Source: Cristatella mucedo
Taxonomy: Eukaryota > Bryozoa > Phylactolaemata > Cristatellidae
NCBI GenBank assembly: GCA_009760855.2
Contig: WPIO01000014.1
Location: 3,026,001 to 3,090,000 of the forward strand
DNA length: 64,000 nt
Direction: 5' to 3'
Shown: one piece after another, positions 1-12,312 of the stretch
How the letters are laid out: each line of letters begins with the position of its first letter
Numbering within the stretch: position 1 is the stretch's first letter
Notes under the pieces: model-generated
Databases searched by the model: none
Told to the model about the DNA's origin: nothing
What the model saw: the letters and a program-made list of their open reading frames with translations, nothing else
Program-made: the position numbers and the translations under genes

Positions 1-154
1 TAGCGCTCATAGAGAGCTTTGGAAGTATTAGTCGAATGATTATTACCGCCGTAGCATACAACTAATTTGCGATGCTCGTGCCTCTTGAGATTTTTAACTT
101 GGCAAAACTGTTTGTGGTTATATGATCGGTGGAATACCGGTTAGCCCAGTTTGC

Positions 155-320
155 TGTGTCTTAGCCCAGCATGTAATCTACTCCCTCTTCACGACCCAGA
201 TCGTTGGTTCGAGACCTGCAGCAGGCAATCGTGTATTGCCCACTTCAAGCGGTGGTGATAGCCGTTAAGGCTCTTCTACCGCTAGACAAATGAGGCTGTT
301 AGATCAGCTAATCTAAGAGA
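155..320 (+). mobile_element. SINE-1 (tRNA-headed)
   Basis: TAGCCCAGCATGTAATCTAC (box A-like) and GTTGGTTCGAGACCTGC (box B) are followed by the family body TATTGCCCACTTCAAGCGGT, GGTGATAGCCGTTAAGGCTC and the end GAGGCTGTTAGATCAGCTAA. Confidence 0.8.
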
Positions 321-354
321 GGTTTATTAGCCATGTTTGTTGACTTGATAATAA

Positions 355-600
355 TATACATTTGTATAGTGCCCTCAGGGAACTCTTCTTGTCTTTTATC
401 CAGGCATCTACATATTATTTGTATAGCTCATTAAGAAAACTTGATCTCAGTCCAGGCACTTTATATATGCCACAGGGCTCGAACCAAGGACGTAGGTTGC
501 TAAAGGCAAGCACCTTATTCCTGGGCCAAACCAGTGCGAAAGTGTCGTGTGTGCTATGGGACCAGGATTAGTGAGGCTTGCTTCAGCCCTGGCGGTAGTT
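355..600 (-). mobile_element. SINE-2 with an extra LINE B-type tail
   Basis: Plus strand: ATTTGTATAGTGCCCTCAGG (tail), a second tail ATTTGTATAGCTCATTAAG, then CAGGGCTCGAACCAAGGACG (box B complement) and CCTGGGCCAAACCAGTGC (box A side). Confidence 0.7.
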
Positions 601-1465
601 AAGCCATTCGTACATCATGGTGCCAGAAGGAAGTTTTGCAATCAAGTCATGATGGTTATTCTGTCCTATTGTATATATGTGTATTTATAAAATGCAAAAT
701 GTGTACGTACGTGTGTGTTTATGTGTCTACGTACGTGTGTGTGTGTGTGTTTGTGTTGTGTGAGTGAGTTTGCACAGATGAGTATATTCAGATTGCATTC
801 ATTAGCTCACAAAGCGAGTCTCCTCCTCCCCTCCTTCTTCTTTTCTTCCTCCTTCTCCTCTTCCTCCTGCTCCTTTCTTCTCCACCTTCTGCTCCTGCTC
901 TTTCTCCCTCTCTTCCTGCTTCTTCTTACTTTTCAATTATACGTATATAGCATTACGCTATTTGCATATATCGGCAATACGTCTGTTGAAATGTGCCTCA
1001 TTTTCCACCGAATGTCTGCTGATCTGCCTGGCTTGATCGGGCAGATGCATCTTTAATCCTAGAGCCATAATCCTGTATAGCCTTAGGAGCATAGAACTGC
1101 CGGTGTATTCATTGTACTAAACTTTCACTGCTCCGTGCTACTGGGGCTTCACAGTGCACTCGAAACTATGCGGCTCGGTCTAGGCACTGCAGCTAGTTCG
1201 ACATTCTTAAATTTTGAAAATTTGACCAGATTTGTGCGCTAAAATAAAAACATCTGATTTAACAGCTTTGTTTTTTATGTAGCAGCAGAAGAGTCTTGGG
1301 GGGGCCTTCGAGTCTCACTAAGACAAGTAGCTGCTGCTTCGGTAGCACTGGCCACTTTTCACCAGTCAGCACTCTCCTTAGAACTGAACTGCTCTCTCTT
1401 CTACCGTGTTGGCACTACGTTCTTGTAATTGGCTAGTACCTGCTTGGTGAGATCGTAATAGAGAA

Positions 1466-1763
1466 TGTTTACCCCAGCCTAGGACAGTGCCTTGCCTAGG
1501 TGACGTCTGCCGGTACTAGGCTGGGGGGCCTTCCCGACCTTGACTGACCAATCGAGGCGCAGCGTTCCTGCTGCTGTCATTAGCAGCAGCGTTGGCCAAT
1601 CGGAGCTCAGCATCCCTGGGTGCAGACGCCGGAATCTCCGGTTAGATGAGAACGTTGGCGAGAGTTGATGATTAAACATTGTTGAGTTCGGTTGTGTTCT
1701 GAGTGCTCCTAGTCGTTTGCTGTTTAGCAATGTGCGCTCACACACACACACACACTCACAACA
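1466..1763 (+). mobile_element. LTR-like repeat, same family
   Basis: About 298 bp from TGTTTACCCCAGCC to CACTCACAACA. It shares GGTACTAGGCTGG, the GCAGCGTTCCTGC core, TTGAGTTCGGTTG and TGCTGTTTAGCAAT with the unit at 39254-39598. A (CA)n lies near the 3' end. No clear target duplication is seen, so the ends are approximate. Confidence 0.6.
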
Positions 1764-2797
1764 ATTCGATGGTAGGAGTCAAACCTTCTAGAGTGGTCAC
1801 AGCCGAGTGAGCGATAGGCAGACTTGCACATTATTTTAATGCAAGCTATGTAATAAACGAATGGCCTAACCATAGGCTTTCCATTTGACAAGTTGCTCTG
1901 CTCACCGAAAAGGTATTGGAAACACTAGTGAAGCACAGCACAGCACAGATCTGGGTATAAAGTTACTGAGCCGTTTCAGGTGAGTTAGTTTTTTTGCCGA
2001 GTTCTGGGAGGCCAACATTGCACACGAGCTAGACTTTGGCGATCATGCTCTCGGTTGCCCTTGAGGAATAGACCAAGCCCATTTATAAAAACAGTGAATC
2101 TACCACACTAGAAGCAACAGTTGCTGCTGTCTAGGAGGCAAACCATTGGTTGACAGGTTGAGGTCTTCCGCATCTTGACCATGCTGCGAGTCCACCGATC
2201 GATGGGGCTTCGGGGCCTGTGAAGACTGTTCTTTCGGTAGGCAACTGGCCGGCACCAGCTGGCCTGGCCGGCCAGTTAATCCACTTGACCTGTTAGGCTA
2301 GTGACATGTTGTTCTACTCATCTCCAGCTGCCAAGCAACAGTGCAGTGGCTGCACTTGTACGATGTGTCAATCATAGCAGAGCAGTGGCCAGCCAAAGCC
2401 ATTCGACTGGTCGCACCCTTAGAAAAAGCTTCCAGTGCATCTGGGAAAATCTATTTTTTCGAAGGATATTTGCAGACATTGGGAAGCAGTAGATGATGTC
2501 ACCACACTTTGAGGTAGGGTAAGGGCCATGTCCACTCTTTGTGGAGGGCCAGGAGTTTGTTTCACTCCTTCGGAAGTTTTCACCTTGCCCTCCTCGAATC
2601 CTTGACTGTTGCTCAACCTCGCACCTCTGAGTGATATCGCCCTGGTGGTTGCAGGCAAAATTTTGCAATGTTTACATTTAAATTTGTTTATTTATCGCCT
2701 TTTTGATTGTGTGCCCTCGTCTTTGAATGAGGGATGGAGGTCTTGCAACCTGACCCTCTTGGCGAGCAATTGGCCTGTGTAGCCTTGCTCACCTTTT
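1764..2797. other. Gene-free stretch
   Basis: No supported exon. Contains CCGGCCAGCTGGCCTGG-like inverted motifs near 2245-2275 and short frames without family resemblance. Confidence 0.5.
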
Positions 2798-3060
2798 GTA
2801 TGTATCTCCGTCAGTAACTCCACAAAGTCATAAAGACCATGTGGGTGTTACGCAAGAGAGTTTTGTATAGCGCACTCACTGCCTAAGCGGCTTTCGGTAC
2901 GCATTCGGTAGCCAACAGACTTTGTCTCACGCAACAAAGAGAAAGTGGGAAGCATAGCAGAGTTAGGAGAGCAGTTGAGGTAGTGAGTAGCATAGAAGTA
3001 GCAGTTCAGGACCACTGAAAAAGATGTGCCATAGCCGGCAGTTGGAGAGTATATGTCTTT
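2798..3060 (-). mobile_element. LINE A 3' fragment
   Basis: Minus-strand 3' end of the LINE A family. The plus strand shows the tail complement TATCTCCGTCAGTAACTCC, then GGAGAGTTTTGTATAGCGCA and GCCAACAGACTTTGTCTC, identical in order to the copies at 25056 and 40535. It is 5' truncated. Confidence 0.85.
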
Positions 3061-3127
3061 GTAGGCAGTTGGCTGTGCCTAGTATATTATCGGACCAATG
3101 TGATCGTGTTTTTAGCTTCGTCATGCA

Positions 3128-4040
3128 TGATTAATGTAATGTATCTCCGCCTGTAATTGTACAAAGCCGCAAAGACCATGTGTGTGTTACGCAGAAGAGT
3201 TTTCTATAGCACTCGAAGCCTAAGCTGCTTTCGGTATGCATTCGAAAGCCAAAGACGTGACCGCACGCGATAAAGAGAAATTGGGAGCATAGTTGAGTCA
3301 GGAGAGCAGTTTAGTTAGTGAGTAACATGGAACAGCAACTCAGTTTGGCTAGAAAGGGATTTGCCATAGTGCACAGCAGGAGAGTAGTTGTAGTTGCATA
3401 AGAATTGTGGAAGTGGGTGCCACAGTTTAGGACTTAAAGAGCAAAATCTTCTGTAGCTAACGGTCTTTAAATGGAGGGATGAAACAGCCAATTTATATTC
3501 CATACAGGACCTGAGGACACGAGAAGGCAGTAATTGGTGCAGTGGTTCAGCTAGGTATGAAGGAACCGAACCGAAGCAGGCCTTATGGGTCAATGTAAGA
3601 CCTTTGCTCTGTATCTGTTACTCAACTCGCAGCCATCTAAGCTCTTTCAGCAATGAGGTACATGGTCAAACCTCTGGGATTTGTAAACTAGCCGTGCAGC
3701 CATATTCATCGCCAGCTGCAGTCGCCTAGTGGGTTTTTTCGGTAGCTCAGCCAAAAGGGAATTACAATAATCAAGCTGAGACAGAACTAAGGAGCTAGTT
3801 AAATTTTTTGCAAGCCACAGTGGAAGACAGCTCCTACACTTCAATAGGGATCGGAGGTGATGGCTAGCTGTAGAAGCAGTCTTCTGAATGATGCTTTTAA
3901 AATGTATGCAGCTGTCGAAAACGACACCTAAATTTCGAGTACGTGGTGATGGTCGCACATCATCTATTTGAAGAGCAAAGCCTTTTAATCTAGCCACACG
4001 CTTAGGGTGTCTTAATAAGCTCATGTAACGGCTGGCCAGC
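3128..4040 (-). mobile_element. LINE A 3' fragment with C-terminal RT-region coding remnants
   Basis: The minus strand encodes pieces such as LSQLDYCNSLLAELPKK and THKACFGSVPSYLAEPLHQL, matching the other LINE A copies and the C-terminus of CR1/L2-type reverse transcriptases. Frames are broken. It starts with the TAATGTAATGTATCTCC tail complement. Confidence 0.88.
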
Positions 4041-4662
4041 ACAGCTGGAACGAATTTAAAAGCATAAAAATAATAGTAAAATGCATATTGTATTGCTTTG
4101 AGAGAATTGAGTCTCTTTGTAAGCACTTCAGTTAGGCCAGGAAGATAGTAAATTAGAGGATTTATGATGGTAACCAGCTCAAGTGAGTTACAGACGATTC
4201 ACTTGGACAAAAAAAGTCCCTAGTTTTGTGAACATCTGGTGGGGTGCTTTTAGCTTGGCTTTAAAAGGCTAGGGACATAATGTGGCATTAAGGCATCTTT
4301 GATGGTGGCTGGTGTGAGGGAACATGACCTGCAGCCTTTGAGCACTGGGTGGAGACCCTACGAGTGCTCAGACTGCCTAAGCAGCCTGCTGGGTATTCTG
4401 AAGCTAGGCTTGCCGATCTAACTGCTGCATAGCTGGTTGACAAGAACTGGGCGCACTGCTGCCAGAGACTAGTGATACCGTTTTTGTGACACTGTTTTTT
4501 GTGACTCAGTGTGCAGCTGCATTGTGTTGGCTAGCTTGCTCAGTTCTCCAGGTGTTTATGTTGCTAACGCATTGGCCCAAAGACGAGTCCTAATTGCGCA
4601 GCAATGTGTTAGTATAGTAAAAGCGCTACATTTGTGTTGACTCACTTTGAATTTTCCCTCAG

Positions 4663-7600
4663 GTTAGGCCATGTGAAGTTTATAAAGAAGAATACAAGGA
4701 GTGCAAATGTAAGTCCTTAAGCCTGTGTCTTCGCTTTTTAATCACGTAGGATTGCCTCTTATGTAGTCTGCTTTCTTTACTTGCTGTTCCTGTGATTTTC
4801 ACTCGGAGTGCCAAACAGGATCATGCTTGTTTGCAGCCTGGCTTGTGCATGATATAAAAAGGTGCAAAAAAAATCTTGACCGTGTACTTAGCTGCTTTTC
4901 CGTCGGAGGTCTGAGGCAGCATTCTCTGTTGAAAGCTATCTTGTGGCCTGACGTCATGGCATTCTACCAGCAAATGTGTGATACCATTGTACAATTTGCT
5001 AATAGTGGACTCGTTATAATTGGGGTCTCGTTCCAGTATGGGTCACTTGTTAGGTTTTCCTGTCTGTGCACTCCTCAAACTGGGACCAAATATGTATAGC
5101 GACTAAGGTTGCCGAGTTCGGTACTTTGCTTGGTTATCACATGTCTGCACCTGACTGCGTTGGAAGATGCGAATAACTGGGGTGGGCAGTATTGCTGGGT
5201 CGACATGGTGCGGTTTGTGCGATCGGAACGGCCTATATAATTCAAACATAATTCATTTGTATAGCGCCCCAAGAGAACTTATTCTTTATTCATGCGCTTC
5301 ACGTATGCCTCGGGGCTCGAGCCCACGACTTCAGCCAGACCTTGGTCGGGGCGAGCACCATAACCGTGGACCAGTCCAGCTCCGAACCCTAAGCTTCTCT
5401 GGTTTTGAAGCTTGCATGCTTTGCTTATCAGCAAAGCCTTCCGTAGTCCTTGATCTCCATTCAAAGTTTTCTTTACTGTCGATGCAGGCAGGCTGTCTGG
5501 TGATAGGGAGAATGCGTCAGAAAGACTTCTAATCGGCTGCAGAAGAGCCTTCGCGTCTCTCACCCTTTGCAACTAGCAATAAAGGATTGTCTGCAGTAGG
5601 ACTTTAACCAACAACCTGAGTCGTGAAGTTCGAGCACTTATCCCGTAGGCTTAGTTTCCCCGTAGAAGGATAGCAGCAATAGTCGATGACACTAAGTCAA
5701 AATCTCCCTTTTGTGCTGTGGCGGCTGCGTGCAAATGAAGTAGACCACCTGGATGCTGCCTAGTTTATATTCCAGGGACTACAACAGACGAACAAAGGAC
5801 TAAGCTTACAAAGAAAAGCAGCTTTCTGCTTTGCATTTTCTTCTATCATTTTCTAGCTACTCTTCATTGCTAGCTCGAAGCTATAGCTCCCTTTTGCTAC
5901 TATGGAATGCTTTAATAATTAATTACTCTTTGTTCACTCTGTTCTCCAATGTAAGCTATGCTTGCCACTTCAGCCTTGTTGGGCAAGATTTAGGTTGTTG
6001 GTCGTCAGATGCAGAAAGAAGAGCATATAAGTTGGAGGACTGCAGCGTTCGAGAAGTGAGTAGCTGTGAGAAGTGAGCAGTGAGTCACTATTTGAAGATT
6101 TGCAAAGTCCACCATAGTTGCCCGTGAGCTGTGTTATTGCTGAGCTAGCAAGAAAGATCTGCTTGAAAATAAATATACAGCTTATGTAAAGTGTCTAGAA
6201 AGAGATTTAAGTTCTCAGATGGCATTAAACAAATTTTTTATTATTATGATATTTGAATCTGCACAGTGAATTCCTCGGTTTCTCCTTCATCTATTTGAAT
6301 CGCCTTGTGTGTGCTTATTCATACTGCAATCGTGTATGTTATTGTCACTGTTTAATTCATTTTTCTCTTTTTCTGTCTTGGTGGAATAAAATATGCATGC
6401 ATGAGATTTAGTTCTTTCTGTATTCCATGCAAATGTGTTGTTAATATTATCCTTTGGCATCTCTCGCTCACAGATCATCCTCATACTTACATTGCTGTTG
6501 TCAAAGGTTAGGCGCTGGCATGAGAAAGTAATATTTTAAGGTCGACTTTGAATTTGTTAGAGATAAAGCTCAAAGAAGAGCAGTGTTTTCTGACAGGCTT
6601 CCTGGTAGGCTATAAAATGTTGTATTGCCCCATTTATCAAAAAGTTACTGAAGCCACTGTATGCATTTGAACTGCATGGCCCCGACGGGTCGGCAACCTC
6701 TCGTGCTGACAGGTCATCACTGGCTGCCAGTCGAGCAGGAAACTCGGCTCAAGATGCTTGTATTTCTCTCGGCGGTTATTGAGGACCCGATGAGGCAGAC
6801 CTCTAGTTACCTAGCTGGTGCTGCTTAGCAGCAGTCTCGAGTTATTATAGGGTCCACAAAAATAGACTGCCTGACTAGACTGACTGTTCCGGTCAGCTAT
6901 CTCGAGATGAGTTAGGTCATGTGACTGTCGTGCCTTGATGCTATAGAATGTATTGCCGTATTCCGCTCGGTAGTTACCTGCTTTCAAGCTTTTCTGCTTA
7001 GCTGATAGACAGGCTTTTTCAAAGTAGCTTGTGGAATTGGCTTTTTCAAAGTAGCTTGTGGAGTGGCTTGGCAGTGGACTCGAGCAAGGCCGTAGACACA
7101 CAGACCCACCAAAGACAGTGATCGTCAATTCATTGAAATGAACTAGGCTCCTCTGCCTTCTTAGTGCTGTGCAAGTCTGTTCGTGGTTATTCACAGCAAG
7201 TGTTTACCAACTTAGTGAATGTTAATTTGGGCCTTGCAGTTGTCAGCTTTGAATGTATGCAGGAGCCAGTATCAAGTGCCGATATGTGAGTCGTAGGTGA
7301 CCTTTTCGTCATGCTGGAGCCACTGAATCATTAAATGTAATTGCTGGATACCTTCTTGGTCTTCTTCTTTTTTGCAGTCATGCGGCCTTTGAATTGTTCT
7401 CGAATCCTGTGATGGCAAAACTGTGTGTGGACTCATTATATTGCAGTGCTTGGTAAAGCAACCAGCGCTTGCTTATTCCTAACTAAATTATATAAACCTA
7501 TATTTCTTTTGTGGATCCCAACATATCTTCATTGTCTGAGGATGTGCCTTTTGAAATCACTAAATATCTTGTGGTGTCTGTATTTGTTTTACCTCACTTT

Positions 7601-9403
7601 CTGTTATTGCAAGTTAGGTCAATATTACCATACATACTTTTACAGCGATACGAGGAAGATTTCATCACTATTACATTTATGGGACACAGAAGGATTGCAG
7701 CTCGTGGTTTGAAGATTGGAAAAGTTGCATGAATTATCAGAAGACGAACGACACGACTGCTTTGGTAATTAAAACTATTTGTATGGAGACCTATGTAACT
7801 AATACAATTTTTAGAAAGTAATGCAAATGTTGTGTAAATTATGTTTCTACTGATAAATTTGTCATTTATAAAATTAGCAGAGCTTGTCAGACATGCTCAA
7901 TAGCTTTGGATCACAATGCTGCGATTGCAAGCTATTTCTATGGAATTTTATTAGTTCCAATTGAGAAATAAAAAAAAATTCAACATTAAAAATAATAATA
8001 GAAGTGGTATAGTACCTTCAGAGAACTTAATCTTTTTCTAGGCACTGTAGGGATGCTGTAAAGGAAGCATGATCAAATGGTTATTGGCAACATGCGAAAT
8101 TTTAACAAGCATATTGTTAGAGTTGACATGCACATTGTCAACGTGAAAATATGGTTGGTCGTAACATACCCAGAGTCGGCACACATAAGCACACAATGGA
8201 CAAATCACAGGGACCCACCAAATGCTGCGAGAAACAGATTTTTTTGCCTATTCTTATACGTCATGGCAAGGGTAATTCGGGAGTGGGTTCCAGCCTATGG
8301 AAGCATACAAGCTTAAGGCACTGTCTCCAAAGGATTTGAGTTTGGTTCGAGGCAGAAATAATCAATTTGAGTCAGAAAAGTATGTGGTACTATGCCTAGG
8401 CTGGTTTGGGAGTAATTCTGGTAGGTCGGCTGGAGCCAGCAAATGAAGGAACCTAAAAGTGAATATGAAGATTGGGGGCCTGATTAGGAGCCTAGGGCGT
8501 ATATGTATACGTTAATGCTGTACTGCTGTACGTACCAGTTATACATTAGCTTTCATGCTGTACTCATGAGTTGTACAGTGGTAAAAACCAGTGTCCCTAT
8601 TCGTGTAGTTTATTTAGCATTTAAACTATATTCTGCCACCGGAAATTTATAAGCTGGCCAACAGTGCGCGACAAGTTCTAAAATTTTTCAATCTAGCCGT
8701 TTGTATTAGTTAGCTGTACAATTCCTCACGAGAAGCAGCACTTTTGGATACCTGTGTTTTTTTTCTCGTTTGGACCCATGTTTTCTATCGGTCCGTAATA
8801 GCATAAGCGTCATTGCCATCCAACAGTAATCCTAGTCGTAGCTAAAGGGATATATGTATCATTTGTTGCAAGAAAGCCGTAATTGCCACTTTGCCTGCAA
8901 GGCACGACTTTTTTCTTTGGAAAATCTCTAAATTTTCGCTATATTGAAGGCAGTATTTTGTTGACGTGAACTATGTCGTTCGCGTGTGTGACTATGCTTC
9001 AATGAAGCATGGCAGGCTACCTTGTATCTTCATGTCGGGTGGTGTCAAATGTTGTATGTTATTACGTCATTCACAGACTTGTTTTATTTAGCACATGTCA
9101 TTGTATGCTTTGCTGGCTTTTCACCTTTCGATTTTTCTAGTTGCATCAAAGCTGACGTTATCTAGTTGTCCATTGAAGGATGGCATCGTTGAGCATGAGA
9201 AGCATCGAAGAGCTTTGCGTCTTAGTGCAGCCCGAGGCAATGATACCTGGGAATACCGAAAGAAGCCTCCGCCCGAGTGGGACTCCTCGTTGCAAGGGCA
9301 TCTTCAGAAGGTAGACACCGGACTGTTTGAAGCCTACGATCAGAGACGTGAAGTGGAGGACCTTCCACCTTTGGTCATGCCGACAAGCTGCATTATATTG
9401 TGA
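4663..9403 (+). CDS. C22orf39: C22orf39 / UPF0545 family small CX9C protein (3 exons, first exon missing)
   Basis: Three plus-strand exons join in frame: 4663-4708, 7646-7764 and about 9152-9403 (TGA). The first encodes a peptide starting VRPCEVYKEEYKEC, the second contains FHHYYIYG followed by DCSSWFEDWKSC, and the third contains WEYRKKPPPEW. This order matches the C22orf39 family: an RPC..Y CX9C helix, HHYY(V/I).G, a second CX9C, then a PPP(D/E)W tail. Both cysteine pairs have nine-residue spacing. The family's biochemical role is poorly known; in mammals the locus encodes PANTS, a small protein linked to synaptic plasticity. Exon phases agree (1, then 0) with AAAT/GTAAGT and TTTG/GTAATT donors. 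The third-exon acceptor is uncertain: 9152 and 9179 both keep phase. The C-terminus runs about 35 residues past the PPPEW motif and ends CIIL, a possible prenylation box. The initiator exon upstream of 4663 was not found. Introns hold SINE-2, LINE B and LINE-tail fragments. Confidence 0.8.
5245..5400 (-). mobile_element. SINE-2 (tRNA-headed)
   Basis: Plus strand: TTCATTTGTATAGCGCCCCA, CTTCACGTATGCCTCGGGGC, TCGAGCCCACGACTTCAGCC, GGTCGGGGCGAGCACC. On the minus strand this is a tRNA-like head followed by the shared tail. Confidence 0.83.
5530..5660 (-). mobile_element. SINE-1 diverged
   Basis: The plus strand reads CAGAAGAGCCTTCGCGTCTC, GCAATAAAGGATTGTCTGCA and AACCTGAGTCGTGAAGTTCG. It follows the SINE-2 at 5245. 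Confidence 0.55.
6175..6250 (+). mobile_element. LINE B/SINE-2-type 3' tail scrap
   Basis: Short tail: TGTAAAGTGTCTAGAAAGAG, TTAAGTTCTCAGATGGCATT, then TTTATTATTATG. Confidence 0.6.
7985..8480 (-). mobile_element. LINE B 3' fragment
   Basis: The plus strand begins with an (ATA)n-like tail, then GTATAGTACCTTCAGAGAAC, GCACTGTAGG, AAGCATGATCAAATGG and the GGACCCACCAAATGCTG block shared with copies at 13146, 42533 and 46292. It lies in the intergenic gap between exons 2 and 3 of the C22orf39 homologue. Confidence 0.8.
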
Positions 9404-10057
9404 CTTTGAGCAGCTGCTGCAGTTGCCGTTGCCTCTGCTAGTCTGACTTTGGCATGTATCGAAATTTCTTGACAGCCACTTTTGTGTCCAATGCATCTGT
9501 GAGAAGTGAGCAAGCACTTACGGTAGTCATGAATACGAAACATGTGATCGCAGCCTCTTCGGCCGTTTAATTCTGCATGTATGGCTGAGACGTCGAATAG
9601 GTGAGCCACCTGGAGTGAGCCACCACATATGTCAAATCCAATGAAGAACCCTAGGCGGGCCAGCTCGGCATCACTTCCAGACGAATTTGGATTAAGCCTG
9701 TGCACGACTTCTCTTTAATAGTTTCTGTGCACAAACATTAAAGTGAGCATGCCAACCTCATATGGGCCCCATCAGCGTTTGAAGTAATCAGCGAATCGAA
9801 CCAAGCCGTCCTTATTGTGTATTGCATAATGCAATGAGTAGGCTCCGTTTGTGTATTCACAGGCAGTCGTTGTGATCGAGGCACTTCCTTCATTCAGTGA
9901 CTTACCTTCTGTGGTTTAGGTTTTACTCATTTATTAACTAGTTGTTGCAGTCTCAAAATGCACAGAAGTGTAGTGTTGAGCAGTCTTTGAGTACGGCAAT
10001 AGCATCTGTCCAGCTGTTATTCTCAATATAAAAATTGATAAAAAAAAATTGCTGATC
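9404..10057. other. 3' flank of the C22orf39 homologue; one weak minus-strand exon candidate
   Basis: An ATTAAA near 9737 could serve polyadenylation. On the minus strand, 9703 down to about 9525 is open, has a CACAG acceptor and an ACC/GTAAGTG donor, but the product is unrecognised. Confidence 0.3.
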
Positions 10058-10215
10058 TATCTGCCTCTTTTGTATGGCGACAGAAGAGCCTTTACGGCTA
10101 TCACCACTGCTTGCAGTGGTGGAAAAGGATCTCCCACCACAGGATTCAAACCCACAACCTCGGGATCGAAGTCGTGAAATGCTACCGCCTTACTTGGTGT
10201 ACCATCATTCCTGTA
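10058..10215 (-). mobile_element. SINE-1
   Basis: Reverse complement shows a box A-like head (CAAGTAAGGCGGTAGC), GAGGTTGTGGGTTTGAATCC, CCACTGCAAGCAGTGGTGAT and the pyrimidine-rich end. It matches the copies at 29270 and 29625. Confidence 0.82.
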
Positions 10216-10871
10216 TGATTATAGCATCGCCCTAGAATGTTTATATTTCTTTCTGTTTTAATTGAACTGCCGTTCAGCACTTTCTGTGTGTCATTAGTGT
10301 GTTTGAAGTTCGTCTAGTTACTGTGTACCAGGGATATGTGACACTTTGAGCATAGGTCTTTATCGGTAGTACTACCTTGGCATTATCGAGTCTCTAGTTC
10401 AGACTCGTAGAGCAAGTTTCTGCATCTTGTAGCTAATCAAACCCAATCTATAGCTCAGGGTGGGCTTCCCCTAAAAGTTCCAAGTGTCCAGCTAATGCAA
10501 AGAAAATCGCCGGAAATGACCGATACCGTGACATTAGGAATTGACTTAAAAGTAAATGAGTACTATGGTGCTGAACAAACGAACTGCATGATCTCCTTAA
10601 TCCTTGTGTGGTGGTTTTTTCTCTATTGCAGTAATTTTACTTTAAAATGTTTCGTTCTGAGCCAGTGGTCTGCTAAGGGCATATTGTATCAGCTTTAAGG
10701 GTATGCTAGGCTAACAAAGTTGCATTGTAAATGTTGTATAAATATGTGTAAATTTAAGTGATCCTCAAGTAATAAATTTGCATCGCTAAGAAGACCCAGC
10801 TTGGGCAGTAAGGGGCAATTTAAACAGGCGGCTTTTTAAGTTCAGTGTAAGTAGTGAATGCAAAAATCAGT

Positions 10872-10955
10872 AATGACGATAGCTCAGTTGGTAGATAGCG
10901 ATCAGTAAGAGCTTGAAGCCTGTGAACAGCCTGTGTCAGTTCAGCCTGGCACAGC
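10872..10955 (+). other. tRNA-like sequence (probable pseudogene or SINE head)
   Basis: GATAGCTCAGTTGGTAGATA is a near-perfect box A; GTCAGTTCAGCCTGGC is a degraded box B at roughly tRNA spacing. The stems do not close cleanly, and an AT tract follows as in a SINE. Confidence 0.35.
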
Positions 10956-10966
10956 AGATGACTGTA

Positions 10967-11017
10967 TGGATATATATATATATATATATTTATTTATTTA
11001 TATGTTTATATATATAT
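10967..11017. repeat. AT-rich (TA)n tract
   Basis: Imperfect TA/TTTA repeat of about 50 bp following a tRNA-like sequence at 10872. Confidence 0.9.
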
Positions 11018-11204
11018 GAGCCGCATAAACTCGTTAAACCTTGAAGATTTTCAAGCATAACCCTTGGTGTAAGCAGGGATCATTAGGCATGGGCTCGGCT
11101 TCAGTGTTACAGGATCGCTTCTCTTCTTAAGGTAGTTTCAAGCTCTTTTCTCTTCTTGACTTAGTTTAACCTATAATACAGATAAAGAGGTGTCATGGTG
11201 TCAT

Positions 11205-11390
11205 GCCCCTGGATCGTAGCCCAGGAGGTAAGGTGCTCGCTCTTCACGATCCAGGTCGTTGTTTTGAGTTCTGCCGTGGGCGACCCTTTATTGTCCACTG
11301 CAAGCGGTAGTGATAGCCGGGGAGGCTCTTCTGCGCTTTACAAATGAGACTGCTAAATCAGCTTAACTTTATTTACTTTATTAGTATCTA
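11205..11390 (+). mobile_element. SINE-1
   Basis: TAGCCCAGGAGGTAAGGTGC head, GTCGTTGTTTTGAGTTCTGC box B region, CACTGCAAGCGGTAGTGATA body and GAGACTGCTAAATCAGCTTA end. Confidence 0.83.
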
Positions 11391-12237
11391 TTCGTGTTTA
11401 ATACTGCATTAATCCTTATCGGCAGTCAGATGAGCTGTTATCTTGCATCTTCAGTGTAACTGGCTTTAGGGGGAAATAAGTCGGGGGACACACAATGTCC
11501 GGGATATTCTGTCTGAACTTTTAGTGATAAAAAATATCACATACCCACCGATAACGATAACAATAATAAAGCGTTGTAAAGTGAACTACGAAGTAAAATG
11601 TGTTTCTAGGCATTCTTGAAAGGCTGGAAGAGAAGCATATCAGATAACTGATAATAGATAATGACTGATAGCAGCATGCACGATTGCTGCAAGCGTAAGC
11701 ATATTAAGAGCGATTCAAACGGATGAAGCATATGCTGTGAGGAATACGTTGATAAGAGTGCTGCCGTGATTTTGGCATGACGGCTAAACCTAGATCTTGT
11801 AGGATGTAAATGTCAAGCCCTATATCTTAAATCTTCCCGGAAATGCTCTTTCGCTATTTTATTTGCCGAATGTGGGCCGCTCAGAAGCTTCGTTCGACTT
11901 ACTTTTCAAAAAAGGAATATATGCTCATTTGAAAAGTCTGAAGCTGTAGGCAGATGTTAAGCGCCTAAATTTCTAGAGCCTGAAACCTCGAAGTCAGGCC
12001 TCGTTAATCTTACTAAAAAGATTAGCACATCTAAAAGCATGTTCACCCTTTTGAAAAACTGAAAGCCTCCATTGGAATCCGATCCTGAACGTTCAAGTCG
12101 AGGCGCTCTTCATTCTAGCATTCTTTTTAGCCGCAATCTAAAAGTAAAGTGTGTTAAAAATAGAAAGTAGGTAATATTCAAAGCCTCGGTTATTAATTTT
12201 TAGCGATATAGTGTCTATCAGTCTTTACTTAGCTTGC

Positions 12238-12312
12238 AGTGGGCTGCCTCGTTGGGTAGAGCAGCCCGGCCGTGCCCCGTCATTCAGAGGGATGGGCTTT
12301 AGTCCCCCCACC
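12238..12312 (+). other. tRNA-like sequence (SINE head candidate)
   Basis: GTGGG at the start can pair with CCCAC at the end, GCT..AGC forms a D-arm around TCGTTGGGTAG, and GGGCTTTAGTCCC resembles box B. No clear anticodon arm; a GGGGGGTATTTAG stretch follows. Confidence 0.3.
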
